From assembly GCA_002358575.1 (NCBI GenBank), contig DEPD01000034.1, positions 1-19,288 on the forward strand: a stretch of 19,288 bases of DNA, in the 5' to 3' direction. Made by a program: the position numbers and the translations under genes. The notes under the pieces were generated by a model that was not told where the DNA came from, did not search any database, and saw only the letters and a list, made by a program, of their open reading frames with translations. Within the stretch, counting starts at the first letter, position 1; each line of letters starts with the position of its first letter. Shown here piece by piece: positions 1 through 6,225 of the stretch. This DNA is from Lachnospiraceae bacterium UBA3401 (GTDB lineage Bacteria; Bacillota; Clostridia; Lachnospirales; Lachnospiraceae).

Positions 1-49
1 TGGTGCGGGGGTGAAAAGTAAGGAACTGTTATGAACAGTTCCTTAATGA
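1..49 (+). repeat. Possible 3' half of a fifth structured repeat copy; perfect hairpin
   Basis: Positions 19-29 and 35-45 form an uninterrupted inverted repeat (TAAGGAACTGT / ACAGTTCCTTA) with a 5-nt loop. No T-run follows, so it is not a typical intrinsic terminator. The preceding bases (TGGTGCGGGGGTGA) and the AGTAAGGAA arm line up with the 3' half of the repeat copy at 8551-8635 (TGGCGGCGCGGCGAGTAGGGAA). This may be the end of another copy cut by the window edge. It could equally be an unrelated hairpin after an upstream gene that lies outside the window. Confidence 0.35.
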
Positions 50-61
50 GCAGACTGACAG

Positions 62-90
62 TTTACAAATAGGAAAAAAAGGTATATAAT
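62..90 (+). promoter_or_regulatory. Predicted sigma-A promoter for murA
   Basis: TTTACA (62-67) is followed after exactly 17 bases by a consensus TATAAT (85-90). Transcription would start near 97 and give a murA leader of about 225 nt. A second TATAAT at 139-144 has only poor -35 candidates at non-ideal spacing. Confidence 0.7.
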
Positions 91-197
91 CGTAGAGGCT
101 TCGCAGAAGAATTTTGGATAAATTACAATTGAATATTATATAATATTAGATAGATGGCAAAGTAACTTGATTGATAAAATCAAGCCAATGTATCTGT

Positions 198-283
198 GTA
201 CAGACCTGTGTAGAGGAAACACGCTCTAAGGTAGCGCATGGGTCGCGTGACGAGTAGGGCAAGTAATCTTCTTTGCTTGATTG
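198..283 (+). repeat. Structured repeat, copy D (in murA leader)
   Basis: This is a diverged copy of the structured repeat. The outer stem GACCTGTG (203-210) / CATGGGTC (237-244) pairs over 8 positions with two G-T wobbles. The core is AGGAAACACGC (214-224), two changes from the AGGAAATATGC of the best copies. The inner stem is CGCT (222-225) / AGCG (233-236) around CTAAGGT. It continues into CGAGTAGGGCAAG (251-263), which matches the left arm of the final hairpin. The right arm has decayed, leaving only short pairings such as GCAA/TTGC. It lies between the murA promoter and start codon, so it should be transcribed in the leader. Confidence 0.6.
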
Positions 284-321
284 CAGACAAGTCGCAGTTA
301 CAGGAAAATATGAGGTGAACG

Positions 322-1614
322 ATGGAACAGTACGCAATTAAGGGGGGGAATCCTCTGGTTGGTGAAGTTGAAATCGGCGGCGCGAAAAACGCGGCTTTGG
401 GGGTGTTGGCAGCAGCAATAATGACAGATGATATGACAGTGATTGAAAATATACCAGATGTGAGGGATATCAATGTTCTGCTCCAGGCGATGGAAAGCAT
501 CGGTGTCATTGTATACCGAACGGACAGACATACTGTGAGGATTAATGCCTCCATGATTTCCGGGCTTGTGATAGAAGACGATTATATTAAAAAGATTCGG
601 GCATCATATTATTTGCTCGGCGCGCTTCTTGGAAAGTACAAACATGCCGAGGTGGCTCTGCCTGGCGGTTGTAATATTGGAAGTCGCAAAATAGACTTGC
701 ACATCAAAGGATTTAAGGCGTTAGGAGCAAGTGTAAAGATTGAGCATGGATTGATTATTGCGGATGCACAGCAGTTAAAAGGAGCACATATCTATTTGGA
801 TACAGTGTCTGTGGGAGCGACAATTAACATTATGTTGGCAGCAGTGCTGGCGGAGGGAAGGACTGTCATTGAAAATGCTGCAAAGGAACCACATGTTGTA
901 GATGTGGCAAATTTTCTTAATTCTATGGGGGCAAATATCAAGGGTGCAGGAACAGATGTGGTTAAAGTATCTGGCGTGAAAAAACTGCACAGCTCAGAAT
1001 ATTCGATTATACCAGATCAGATAGAGGCGGGGACTTTTATGTTTGCGGCTGCAATTACAAAGGGAGATGTCACCGTCAAAAATGTGATTCCCAAACATTT
1101 AGAATCCACGACAGCAAAGTTGATGGAGATGGGGTGTCAGATTGAAGAATCTGATGACGCAGTGCGTGTTGTCGCGTCAAAACGGCTGCAAAATACCCAT
1201 GTAAAAACATTGCCTTATCCGGGATTTCCAACGGATATGCAACCGCAAATAGCAGTTTCTCTCGCGCTGGCGCGAGGGACGAGTATTGTTACAGAAAGTA
1301 TATTTGACAATCGTTTTAAATATGTAGATGAGCTGGCAAAGATGGGGTCCAACATTAAAGTCGAGGGAAATACGGCCATTATAGAAGGTGTGGAACACTT
1401 TACGAGCGCTAATTTGACTGCGCCCGATCTCCGGGCAGGAGCGGCATTAGTGTTAGCATGTCTGACAGCGGAAGGTTTTAGTGTCGTTGATGATATCAAA
1501 TATATCGAGCGTGGATATGAGGATTTTGAGGTAAAGCTTCAAAATATCGGTGCGCAGATTGAAAAAGTAGAGTCAGAAAAAGAACTGCAAAAGTTTAAGT
1601 TAAAGGTTGGATAG
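322..1614 (+). CDS. murA: UDP-N-acetylglucosamine 1-carboxyvinyltransferase (MurA)
   Basis: MurA performs the first committed cytoplasmic step of peptidoglycan synthesis, transferring enolpyruvate from PEP to UDP-GlcNAc. The 430-residue length is normal for the family. Visible landmarks are GGAKNAA at 19-25 (Lys22/Asn23 contact substrate), PGGCNIG at 114-120 carrying the catalytic, fosfomycin-target Cys117, and YPGFPTDMQ near 299-307 with the general-base Asp305. These separate it from the related EPSP synthase AroA. The start is set by AGGTGAACG just before ATG 322. It appears monocistronic, with its own promoter at 62-90 and the metK promoter beginning 19 nt after its stop. Firmicutes often carry two MurA paralogues; I cannot tell from sequence alone which one this is. 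Confidence 0.97.
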   Translation: MEQYAIKGGNPLVGEVEIGGAKNAALGVLAAAIMTDDMTVIENIPDVRDINVLLQAMESIGVIVYRTDRHTVRINASMISGLVIEDDYIKKIRASYYLLGALLGKYKHAEVALPGGCNIGSRKIDLHIKGFKALGASVKIEHGLIIADAQQLKGAHIYLDTVSVGATINIMLAAVLAEGRTVIENAAKEPHVVDVANFLNSMGANIKGAGTDVVKVSGVKKLHSSEYSIIPDQIEAGTFMFAAAITKGDVTVKNVIPKHLESTTAKLMEMGCQIEESDDAVRVVASKRLQNTHVKTLPYPGFPTDMQPQIAVSLALARGTSIVTESIFDNRFKYVDELAKMGSNIKVEGNTAIIEGVEHFTSANLTAPDLRAGAALVLACLTAEGFSVVDDIKYIERGYEDFEVKLQNIGAQIEKVESEKELQKFKLKVG

Positions 1615-1632
1615 GATTTTATTATTTTCCTA

Positions 1633-1661
1633 TTGACATTGAAAATAAATCAGTATATGAT
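1633..1661 (+). promoter_or_regulatory. Predicted sigma-A promoter for metK
   Basis: TTGACA (1633-1638), a 17-base spacer and TATGAT (1656-1661) give a near-consensus vegetative promoter. Initiation would fall near 1668, about 40 nt before the SAM riboswitch, with no ORF between. Confidence 0.8.
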
Positions 1662-1709
1662 AAAAAAGATATGACAATTCAATATTGTGCGTCACGCAAA
1701 TGTGAGATG

Positions 1710-1841
1710 CTCTTATTCAGAGTGGTGGAGGTACAAAGGACCTATGAAGCTACGGCAACCCCGTATTATGGACGGAAGGTGCCAACCTGAGCGATTTACT
1801 GCATGTATGGGCTTACCCAATAGCAGTTCGAACAATAAGAG
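1710..1841 (+). ncRNA. SAM-I (S-box) riboswitch aptamer
   Basis: The segment carries the S-box core: AGAGTGGTGGAGG (1719-1731), then CTATGAAGCTACGGCAACC (1741-1759) and GGTGCCAACCTGAGCG. The ends close in a perfect 8-bp P1, CTCTTATT (1710-1717) with AATAAGAG (1834-1841). The bases AATAAG (1834-1839) of P1 can instead pair with CTTATT (1873-1878) in the downstream terminator. This gives the usual mutually exclusive antiterminator: SAM binding stabilises P1, frees the terminator and turns metK off. Its place directly ahead of SAM synthetase fits feedback control of SAM supply. Confidence 0.95.
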
Positions 1842-1868
1842 GATTTGATTATCGGGAAACCAGTCACT

Positions 1869-1900
1869 TCCGCTTATTCAGACGAGTAAGCGGATTTTTT
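1869..1900 (+). terminator. Riboswitch expression-platform terminator
   Basis: TCCGCTTA (1869-1876) pairs perfectly with TAAGCGGA (1887-1894) across a 10-nt loop, followed by T6 (1895-1900). Its 5' arm shares CTTATT with the riboswitch P1 5' strand, which is what makes termination SAM-dependent. Confidence 0.92.
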
Positions 1901-1982
1901 ATGCGCACGGACGCGGAAAGGAAATATGCGGCTAAAGCTGCCCGCGTCCGGCGCGAGTATGGAAGATAACTTCCATACTCGA
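1901..1982 (+). repeat. Structured repeat, copy A (between riboswitch terminator and metK)
   Basis: One of two complete copies. Outer stem: CGGACGCGG (1908-1916) / CCGCGTCCG (1942-1950), 9 bp. The unpaired core AGGAAATATGC is at 1919-1929 and runs into the inner stem GCGGC (1928-1932) / GCTGC (1937-1941) with a TAAA loop. The final hairpin CGAGTATGGAAG (1954-1965) / CTTCCATACTCG (1970-1981) is a perfect 12 bp. No T-run follows; the metK ribosome site begins eight nt after the hairpin. The element abuts the riboswitch terminator, so it is transcribed only when SAM is low and would sit in the metK 5' UTR. Confidence 0.75.
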
Positions 1983-2003
1983 TTAAAATAGGAGGAAATA
2001 TTT

Positions 2004-3188
2004 ATGGAGAAACTTTTATTTACTTCAGAGTCCGTAACAGAAGGACATCCAGACAAAGTTTGCGATGCCATCTCAGATGCCATTCTGGATGCGCTGATGG
2101 AGCAGGACCCAATGAGTCGTGTTGCCTGTGAGACTGCAACCTGCACAGGTTTTGTGCTGGTGACAGGAGAGATTACGACCAAAGCGTATGTTGATATCCC
2201 AAAGATTGTACGGGATACTGTTAAAGAAATTGGGTATAACAAGTCAGAGTATGGTTTTGACGGAAATACTTGTGCTGTGTTTACTGCGATTGATGAGCAG
2301 TCCGGTGATATTGCTATGGGTGTGGATAAGGCGTTTGAGGCGAAAAATAGTATGAGCGATGCCGAGATTGAAGCGATTGGTGCAGGGGATCAGGGTATGA
2401 TGTTTGGATATGCCACCAACGAGACAGAAGAATATATGCCATATCCAATCTCACTTGCACATAAACTTGCGTTGCAGCTAACTAAGGTGCGTAAAGATGG
2501 GACACTTGAGTATTTAAGACCAGATGGAAAGACACAGGTTTCTGTAGAGTATGATGAAAATGGCAAGCCTAAGCGGCTTGAGGCAATTGTCCTCTCCACA
2601 CAGCATGATGAGGATGTAACACAGGAACAGATTCATGAGGATATTAAAAAACATGTTTTTGACGTTATCTTGCCAAAAGAATTAATCGACGCAGAAACCA
2701 AATTTTTTATCAATCCGACAGGCCGTTTTGTAATAGGTGGACCGCATGGTGATGCAGGACTTACAGGGCGCAAGATTATTGTGGATACATACGGTGGATA
2801 TGCACGTCACGGCGGCGGTGCTTTCTCTGGAAAGGACTGTACAAAGGTGGATAGAAGTGGCGCATATGCAGCGAGATATGTGGCAAAGAACATTGTAGCC
2901 GCAGGGCTGGCAGACAAGTGCGAGATCCAACTTTCCTATGCAATTGGTGTTGCACAGCCGACTTCTATCAATGTGGATACTTTTGGCACAGGCAAACTGG
3001 GCAGTGAACGGCTAGTGGAAATTGTGCGCGAGCATTTTGACTTGCGTCCGGCAGGCATTATTAAAATGCTTGACCTTAGAAGACCAATCTATAAGCAGAC
3101 AGCGGCTTATGGACATTTTGGACGCAATGATCTTGATTTACCTTGGGAGAAATTGGACAAGGTTGATGTGCTAAAGAAATACTTATAA
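2004..3188 (+). CDS. metK: S-adenosylmethionine synthetase (methionine adenosyltransferase)
   Basis: MetK makes S-adenosylmethionine from methionine and ATP in the cytoplasm, releasing phosphate and pyrophosphate. At 394 residues it is full length. Family signatures are intact: SESVTEGHPDKVCD at 8-21 (ATP and methionine site), GAGDQGMMFGYA at 126-137, GGPHGDAGLTGRK at 245-257 and the glycine-rich GGGAFSGKD at 270-278. ATG 2004 is chosen because AGGAGG (1990-1995) sits 8 nt upstream and the protein starts exactly where the family does. Expression is governed by the SAM-I riboswitch upstream, and a hairpin terminator follows at 3226-3275, so the gene is a single-gene transcription unit. The product also supplies the cofactor for the radical SAM enzyme encoded 3 kb downstream, but that is general metabolism, not evidence of linkage. 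Confidence 0.98.
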   Translation: MEKLLFTSESVTEGHPDKVCDAISDAILDALMEQDPMSRVACETATCTGFVLVTGEITTKAYVDIPKIVRDTVKEIGYNKSEYGFDGNTCAVFTAIDEQSGDIAMGVDKAFEAKNSMSDAEIEAIGAGDQGMMFGYATNETEEYMPYPISLAHKLALQLTKVRKDGTLEYLRPDGKTQVSVEYDENGKPKRLEAIVLSTQHDEDVTQEQIHEDIKKHVFDVILPKELIDAETKFFINPTGRFVIGGPHGDAGLTGRKIIVDTYGGYARHGGGAFSGKDCTKVDRSGAYAARYVAKNIVAAGLADKCEIQLSYAIGVAQPTSINVDTFGTGKLGSERLVEIVREHFDLRPAGIIKMLDLRRPIYKQTAAYGHFGRNDLDLPWEKLDKVDVLKKYL

Positions 3189-3225
3189 TTATGGCATAGT
3201 CTCAAAAAGAAAACTCAATGTTATT

Positions 3226-3275
3226 TCCCGATATGGTACAATTGATATTAATTGTTTTACTGTATCGGGATTTTT
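3226..3275 (+). terminator. metK intrinsic terminator
   Basis: TCCCGATA (3226-3233) pairs with TATCGGGA (3263-3270). The interior extends the helix with ACAATT / AATTGT, and TTTTT follows (3271-3275). It cleanly separates metK from the accessory region. Confidence 0.88.
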
Positions 3276-3369
3276 GCATGTTTTGGAGGGACAGCATAGT
3301 AGCCGTTGTGCGGAAAGGCATGATTGATTATAATTCTTAATTTTGCATGAGCGATACATGTAAAGTATT

Positions 3370-3400
3370 TTGACTTGTTCATCTTTCTACAGTTTATAAA
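3370..3400 (+). promoter_or_regulatory. Predicted promoter for the tandem-HTH regulator
   Basis: TTGACT (3370-3375) is followed by TTTATAAAAT (3393-3402). The -10 can be placed at 17-19 bp spacing (TTTATA, TTATAA or TATAAA). The transcript would carry about 110 nt of leader, including repeat copy B. Confidence 0.5.
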
Positions 3401-3440
3401 ATTACGAAAGGATAAAGTCGCTGCGGGTTTGTACTTTATT

Positions 3441-3509
3441 TATACACATGGACGCGGAGAGGAACTATGCAACTAAGGCTATCCGACTCCAGCGCGGCGG
3501 GTAGAGAAG
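3441..3509 (+). repeat. Structured repeat, copy B, 3'-truncated, abutting the regulator start
   Basis: It shares TATACACATGGACGCGG (3441-3457), the core AGGAACTATGC (3460-3470, one change from AGGAAATATGC) and GCGCGGCGGGTAGAGAAG (3492-3509) with the full copies. The outer stem GGACGCGG / CCGACTCC pairs at only six of eight positions. The right arm of the final hairpin is missing: sequence diverges after 3509, eight nt before ATG 3517. The left-arm remnant GAGAAG (3504-3509) is well placed to act as the ribosome site of the regulator. Confidence 0.55.
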
Positions 3510-3516
3510 TACAAAG

Positions 3517-5412
3517 ATGTGGCGGAACGATAAGATTATGAATAAGAGTGCAAAGTATTATGAACTACAGGCACTTGATCTGTGGGATTTTCCTGCGCTC
3601 ATCAAAAAGGCGAGGGAGATACAAGGAATCACGCTGGAAGGTTTGTGTAAGGATATCTGTTCATCAAGTTTGATGGGGAGAATTGAAAAAGGAGAACGAT
3701 ATGCCAATAAAGAACTTCGCGACCGGATTTTGGCAAGGTTGGGCGTGTGCTCTGACGGTTATGAAAACTTTCTTTTCTATGATGATTATCTGGTGTGGAA
3801 ACAAAAGCAAGGGATTGTAAACAGCATTGAAAAGTCAGACTTTCGGGCGGCGGAAAAGTTGTTGGAGGCGTATGAGAAAAAGAGTGAAAATGATAAACTT
3901 GGCAGGCAGTTCTGTATGGTGATGCGGGCGCAGATTATGCAAAAACGTCATGAGGACAAGACGCAGATTGCGCGTATTTATGAGGAAGCCGTAAAATTGA
4001 CTGTCTCGGACATTGATAGTGGATTGATAAAGGACTCCTGTCTTTCGGTGCAGGAGCTTGATATGATATTGGAATACGAGCGGTATTGTCATCCAGACAG
4101 ATTGGCTTCAAGATGTGAAGAGATTCTGGATTATATTAGCAGTGACGTGTTTGATACTTACAGTTATGTAAAAATCTATCCTAAAGTCATTTATTATTTG
4201 TATATCAGTACCTCAGATAAAGATAGGGATTGGGCTAGGTTGTTGCGGCTTAGCAGCACGGGAATCGAACAATTGCGCACAACCGGAAGAACGTATTATT
4301 TCTGGGAGCTTTTGGAAATTAGAGAAGAGGGACTGACAAAACTTCTGAATACTATGGGAGAGGATGCAGACAGCAGGAAAAGACAAGCCCTTCAAAATGT
4401 AATTGATACGGCAAAAGCATGGATGGGAGCGTTTGACTTTGTACATAATATGTGTGGAACACACCGGAAAATGGAAACTTCCTGTTATTTGTATCAGCAG
4501 AAAGAGGCTTATTGTATTGGTGATGTTATTCGCAGAAGACGCGAGATGTTAGGGCTCACCAAGAAGGAGCTCTGCAAAGGCATCTGTTCTGAAAAGACCA
4601 TAGGACGCTTGGAAGCTAAGAAAACGAAACCACAGATTGATATTGTGAGACAGTTATTTGAACGACTAAATTTATCTGGAGAGTATCAAAGATGGCAGAT
4701 TGTAACAAAAGATATAAAGGCGTTTTCGATTGTTGGAAAGATTATACAATGTGCAAATAACCGTGATTTTAAAAATACGCAGGAGTATTTGAATGAATTG
4801 GGGCAGTATGCATCTATGGAAAATCCAATTAACAGACAATATAAGGAGCGGATTGAGGTCAATTTAAAACTTCGACAAGGTTTGATTTCAAAAGAAGAGG
4901 CAAGAATCCAGTTAGAGAAAATATTAGCCTATACAATTCCGCCGCAGACCGCGATAAAAGAGGGCGAAAAGTATTTGACGAATGTAGAGATACAATGTCT
5001 GTTGGATATTGCCATAAATATGGGAAAATCCCAAATGAATCAGTTTTATGATGCGCTGGTAGAATTGTGTAATCAGTTAGAAAATGATGATGGGATAACA
5101 GAACATATTGCAGTGTGGGAGCTCATAATGACAAACGTTGCGAATACATTTGGTGATATGGGGAGGTATGATGAGTCGGATCTGCTTAGTTTACGTGTTA
5201 TTAAAGAAAGTATCCAATGTTACAGGATGAGTTTGATTGAATTAAATTTGTATTTCAGGATATGGAACCATAATGAACGCATGAAGAAAAATATCCTTGT
5301 AGAACAAGGATATAATGAAAAACAATATTTAAGAAAGTGTATTACACTTTGTCAACTAAATAAAAATAAATTTAGAGAAATGATATTAAAAGAAAAACTT
5401 GAAAAACTTTGA
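3517..5412 (+). CDS. Tandem HTH/helical-repeat transcriptional regulator (RRNPP-like architecture)
   Basis: The 631 residues appear to be an internal duplication. An XRE-like helix-turn-helix at about 27-75 (LIKKAREIQGITLEGLCKDI) recurs at about 337-390 (VIRRRREMLGLTKKELCKGI). Matching positions include GRIEKGE against GRLEAKK. Each HTH is followed by a long alpha-helical, TPR-like region: SDFRAAEKLLEAYEK after the first, NRDFKNTQEYLNEL after the second. No signal peptide or membrane segment is seen, so it should be cytoplasmic. HTH plus TPR is the layout of Rgg/PlcR-type peptide-responsive regulators, but those are about half this length and dimerise; here both halves are on one chain. ATG 3517 has GAGAAG 7 nt upstream; ATG 3538 (MNKSAKYYEL) is an alternative with a weaker site. 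The regulatory role is inferred from the HTHs; the ligand and targets are unknown. Confidence 0.75.
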   Translation: MWRNDKIMNKSAKYYELQALDLWDFPALIKKAREIQGITLEGLCKDICSSSLMGRIEKGERYANKELRDRILARLGVCSDGYENFLFYDDYLVWKQKQGIVNSIEKSDFRAAEKLLEAYEKKSENDKLGRQFCMVMRAQIMQKRHEDKTQIARIYEEAVKLTVSDIDSGLIKDSCLSVQELDMILEYERYCHPDRLASRCEEILDYISSDVFDTYSYVKIYPKVIYYLYISTSDKDRDWARLLRLSSTGIEQLRTTGRTYYFWELLEIREEGLTKLLNTMGEDADSRKRQALQNVIDTAKAWMGAFDFVHNMCGTHRKMETSCYLYQQKEAYCIGDVIRRRREMLGLTKKELCKGICSEKTIGRLEAKKTKPQIDIVRQLFERLNLSGEYQRWQIVTKDIKAFSIVGKIIQCANNRDFKNTQEYLNELGQYASMENPINRQYKERIEVNLKLRQGLISKEEARIQLEKILAYTIPPQTAIKEGEKYLTNVEIQCLLDIAINMGKSQMNQFYDALVELCNQLENDDGITEHIAVWELIMTNVANTFGDMGRYDESDLLSLRVIKESIQCYRMSLIELNLYFRIWNHNERMKKNILVEQGYNEKQYLRKCITLCQLNKNKFREMILKEKLEKL

Positions 5413-5521
5413 TGAAACTATATAAATCATATTAGATTTTATTGTAGTTATTCATTTTGTATGTGATAAGATGGTCTAAAAAATTCATTTCTCAAAATAG
5501 AATTGATAGTAAAGATATATT

Positions 5522-5665
5522 TTAGATATAAATATCTGTTACAGGATCAGCATCACTCATCGGTGTTACCCCATAATCATCAACCTGTGGAAATCCTTCA
5601 AAGAAACCTGCGTTCAAGGTAAATACAAGAGCTGCTAACAACACAACATTCATTAATTTTTTCAT
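5522..5665 (-). CDS. Small exported-peptide-like ORF, candidate pheromone precursor
   Basis: A 47-codon ORF faces the regulator gene. It begins MKKLMNVVLLAALVF, a lysine-charged end followed by a hydrophobic stretch to about residue 22, then a short acidic tail ending DPVTDIYI. AAGAAGG lies 6 nt upstream of its ATG, a good ribosome site. There is no cysteine, so it is a poor candidate for a thioether-forming SPASM substrate. The layout (charged end, one hydrophobic segment, short polar tail) is that of Phr/PapR-type exported propeptides, and such genes typically sit next to their TPR-type receptor. It lies 109 nt beyond the regulator stop, convergently transcribed. I do not recognise a family; it could also be a small membrane peptide or a remnant. 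Confidence 0.5.
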   Translation of the reverse strand: MKKLMNVVLLAALVFTLNAGFFEGFPQVDDYGVTPMSDADPVTDIYI

Positions 5666-5700
5666 AGTGAACCTTCTTTCTAAAAATCTTTATCATTTGT

Positions 5701-5733
5701 AAAAACATTCCGCTGACTGTTACATCAGCGGAA
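5701..5733 (-). terminator. Minus-strand terminator-like hairpin
   Basis: TTCCGCTGA (5708-5716) and TCAGCGGAA (5725-5733) form a perfect 9-bp stem with an 8-nt loop. Read on the minus strand the stem is followed by TG and TTTTT (5701-5705). It lies only about 40 nt upstream of the small peptide ORF. It either ends a now-lost minus-strand gene or attenuates the peptide gene's leader. Confidence 0.55.
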
Positions 5734-5923
5734 AAGTTTAGGGAATTGGCTCTTCCTGTTTCGTTTGTGATAGGATGCAATGCATAGCAATATTAATTGA
5801 GAAGTAAGAAAGCTTTTTGGGAAAATACAGCTTCCGATAAACCATACAAATTTGAAGATGCATCAACGTCCACTTAGATTAAGAGGTTATTGAAATTTAA
5901 CATAATACACATAAAGGGAAGTG

Positions 5924-6112
5924 ATGTCAAATATACCAAATCATTATGATACAATATCTACATCAAAATAAGTATGGAAATACCTCATGCATTATGAAAC
6001 AAAGGAAGAGCTGAATGCTTCGGTATCTCTATTTAAACCCATGCACAGTGAAAAATCAATGCCCAGAGTTGTCCAAAGAATAATATATAATTTAGACAAC
6101 TCTGGGCATTGA
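5924..6112 (+). pseudogene. Interrupted small reading frame, possible gene remnant
   Basis: From ATG 5924, preceded by AAAGGGAAGTG, the frame reads 15 codons (beginning MSNIPNHYDT), meets TAA at 5969-5971, then stays open for 46 more codons (beginning VWKYLMHYETKEEL) to TGA at 6110-6112 inside the right arm of the 20-bp inverted repeat. A single stop in an otherwise open frame with a ribosome site suggests a broken small gene, but length and composition allow chance. No family recognised. Confidence 0.2.
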
Positions 6113-6114
6113 TT
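6054..6114. repeat. 61-bp element with perfect 20-bp inverted repeats (MITE-like)
   Basis: AATCAATGCCCAGAGTTGTC (6054-6073) is the exact reverse complement of 6095-6114. The 21-nt spacer is almost all A/T, and after one mismatch three more pairs (AAA/TTT) can form. Long perfect arms around a short AT spacer suggest a miniature inverted-repeat element or the joined ends of a lost insertion sequence. No clear target-site duplication is visible. On the minus strand the arm ends in TTTTT, so terminator activity is possible. Confidence 0.55.
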
Positions 6115-6156
6115 AGAAGATTAAAAAATGGTACACTAAAAGTTACTAATACGGAA

Positions 6157-6189
6157 TTGACTATAAAAATGTTTCTTAATTTTTATAGT
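6157..6189 (+). promoter_or_regulatory. Putative promoter with embedded palindromic operator, radical SAM gene
   Basis: TTGACT (6157-6162) is a good -35 box. The -10 would be TTTTAT (6181-6186, spacer 18) or TATAGT (6184-6189, spacer 21). Within this interval CTATAAAAAT (6161-6170) and ATTTTTATAG (6179-6188) form a perfect 10-bp inverted repeat with an 8-nt centre. A palindrome overlapping the -35 to -10 region is what a dimeric repressor or activator site looks like; a link to the nearby HTH regulator is only a guess. Confidence 0.4.
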
Positions 6190-6225
6190 AGGGAAAGCAA
6201 ATGATGAGAGGAGGGGAGTCGTATT

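Larger units (their letters stand above)
3276..3516 (+). other. Intergenic region upstream of the tandem-HTH regulator
   Basis: No credible ORF is present. The stretch holds a predicted promoter at 3370-3400 and structured repeat copy B at 3441-3509. Both are listed separately. I see nothing else interpretable in 3276-3365. Confidence 0.5.
5666..6225. other. 560-nt AT-rich gap with hairpins and gene remnants
   Basis: No complete, well-supported gene is seen. Contents: a minus-strand terminator-like hairpin (5708-5733), an interrupted plus-strand reading frame (5924-6112), a 20-bp perfect inverted repeat (6054-6114), and the radical SAM gene's promoter with a 10-bp palindrome (6157-6189). The stretch is visibly AT-richer than the flanking housekeeping genes, in keeping with decayed or acquired DNA. 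Confidence 0.6.

Noticed and set aside
1613..1636. ATAGGA / TCCTAT pairing just after murA
   Set aside because: Short AT-rich stem with an AT loop, overlapping the metK -35 box; not convincing as a terminator.
5748..5757. GGCTCTTCCT resembling an ISL3-type insertion-sequence end
   Set aside because: A single short match with no partner end, no direct repeat and no transposase remnant.
5598..5780. 60-codon minus-strand ORF overlapping the small peptide gene in another frame
   Set aside because: It runs through the terminator hairpin, lacks a good ribosome site and looks unlike a protein. The 5522-5665 frame is better supported.
5738..5863. 41-codon minus-strand ORF (starting MHLQICMVYR) ending next to the 5708-5733 hairpin
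   Set aside because: No ribosome site, no recognisable family and no conserved-looking pattern. Kept only as context for the orphan terminator.
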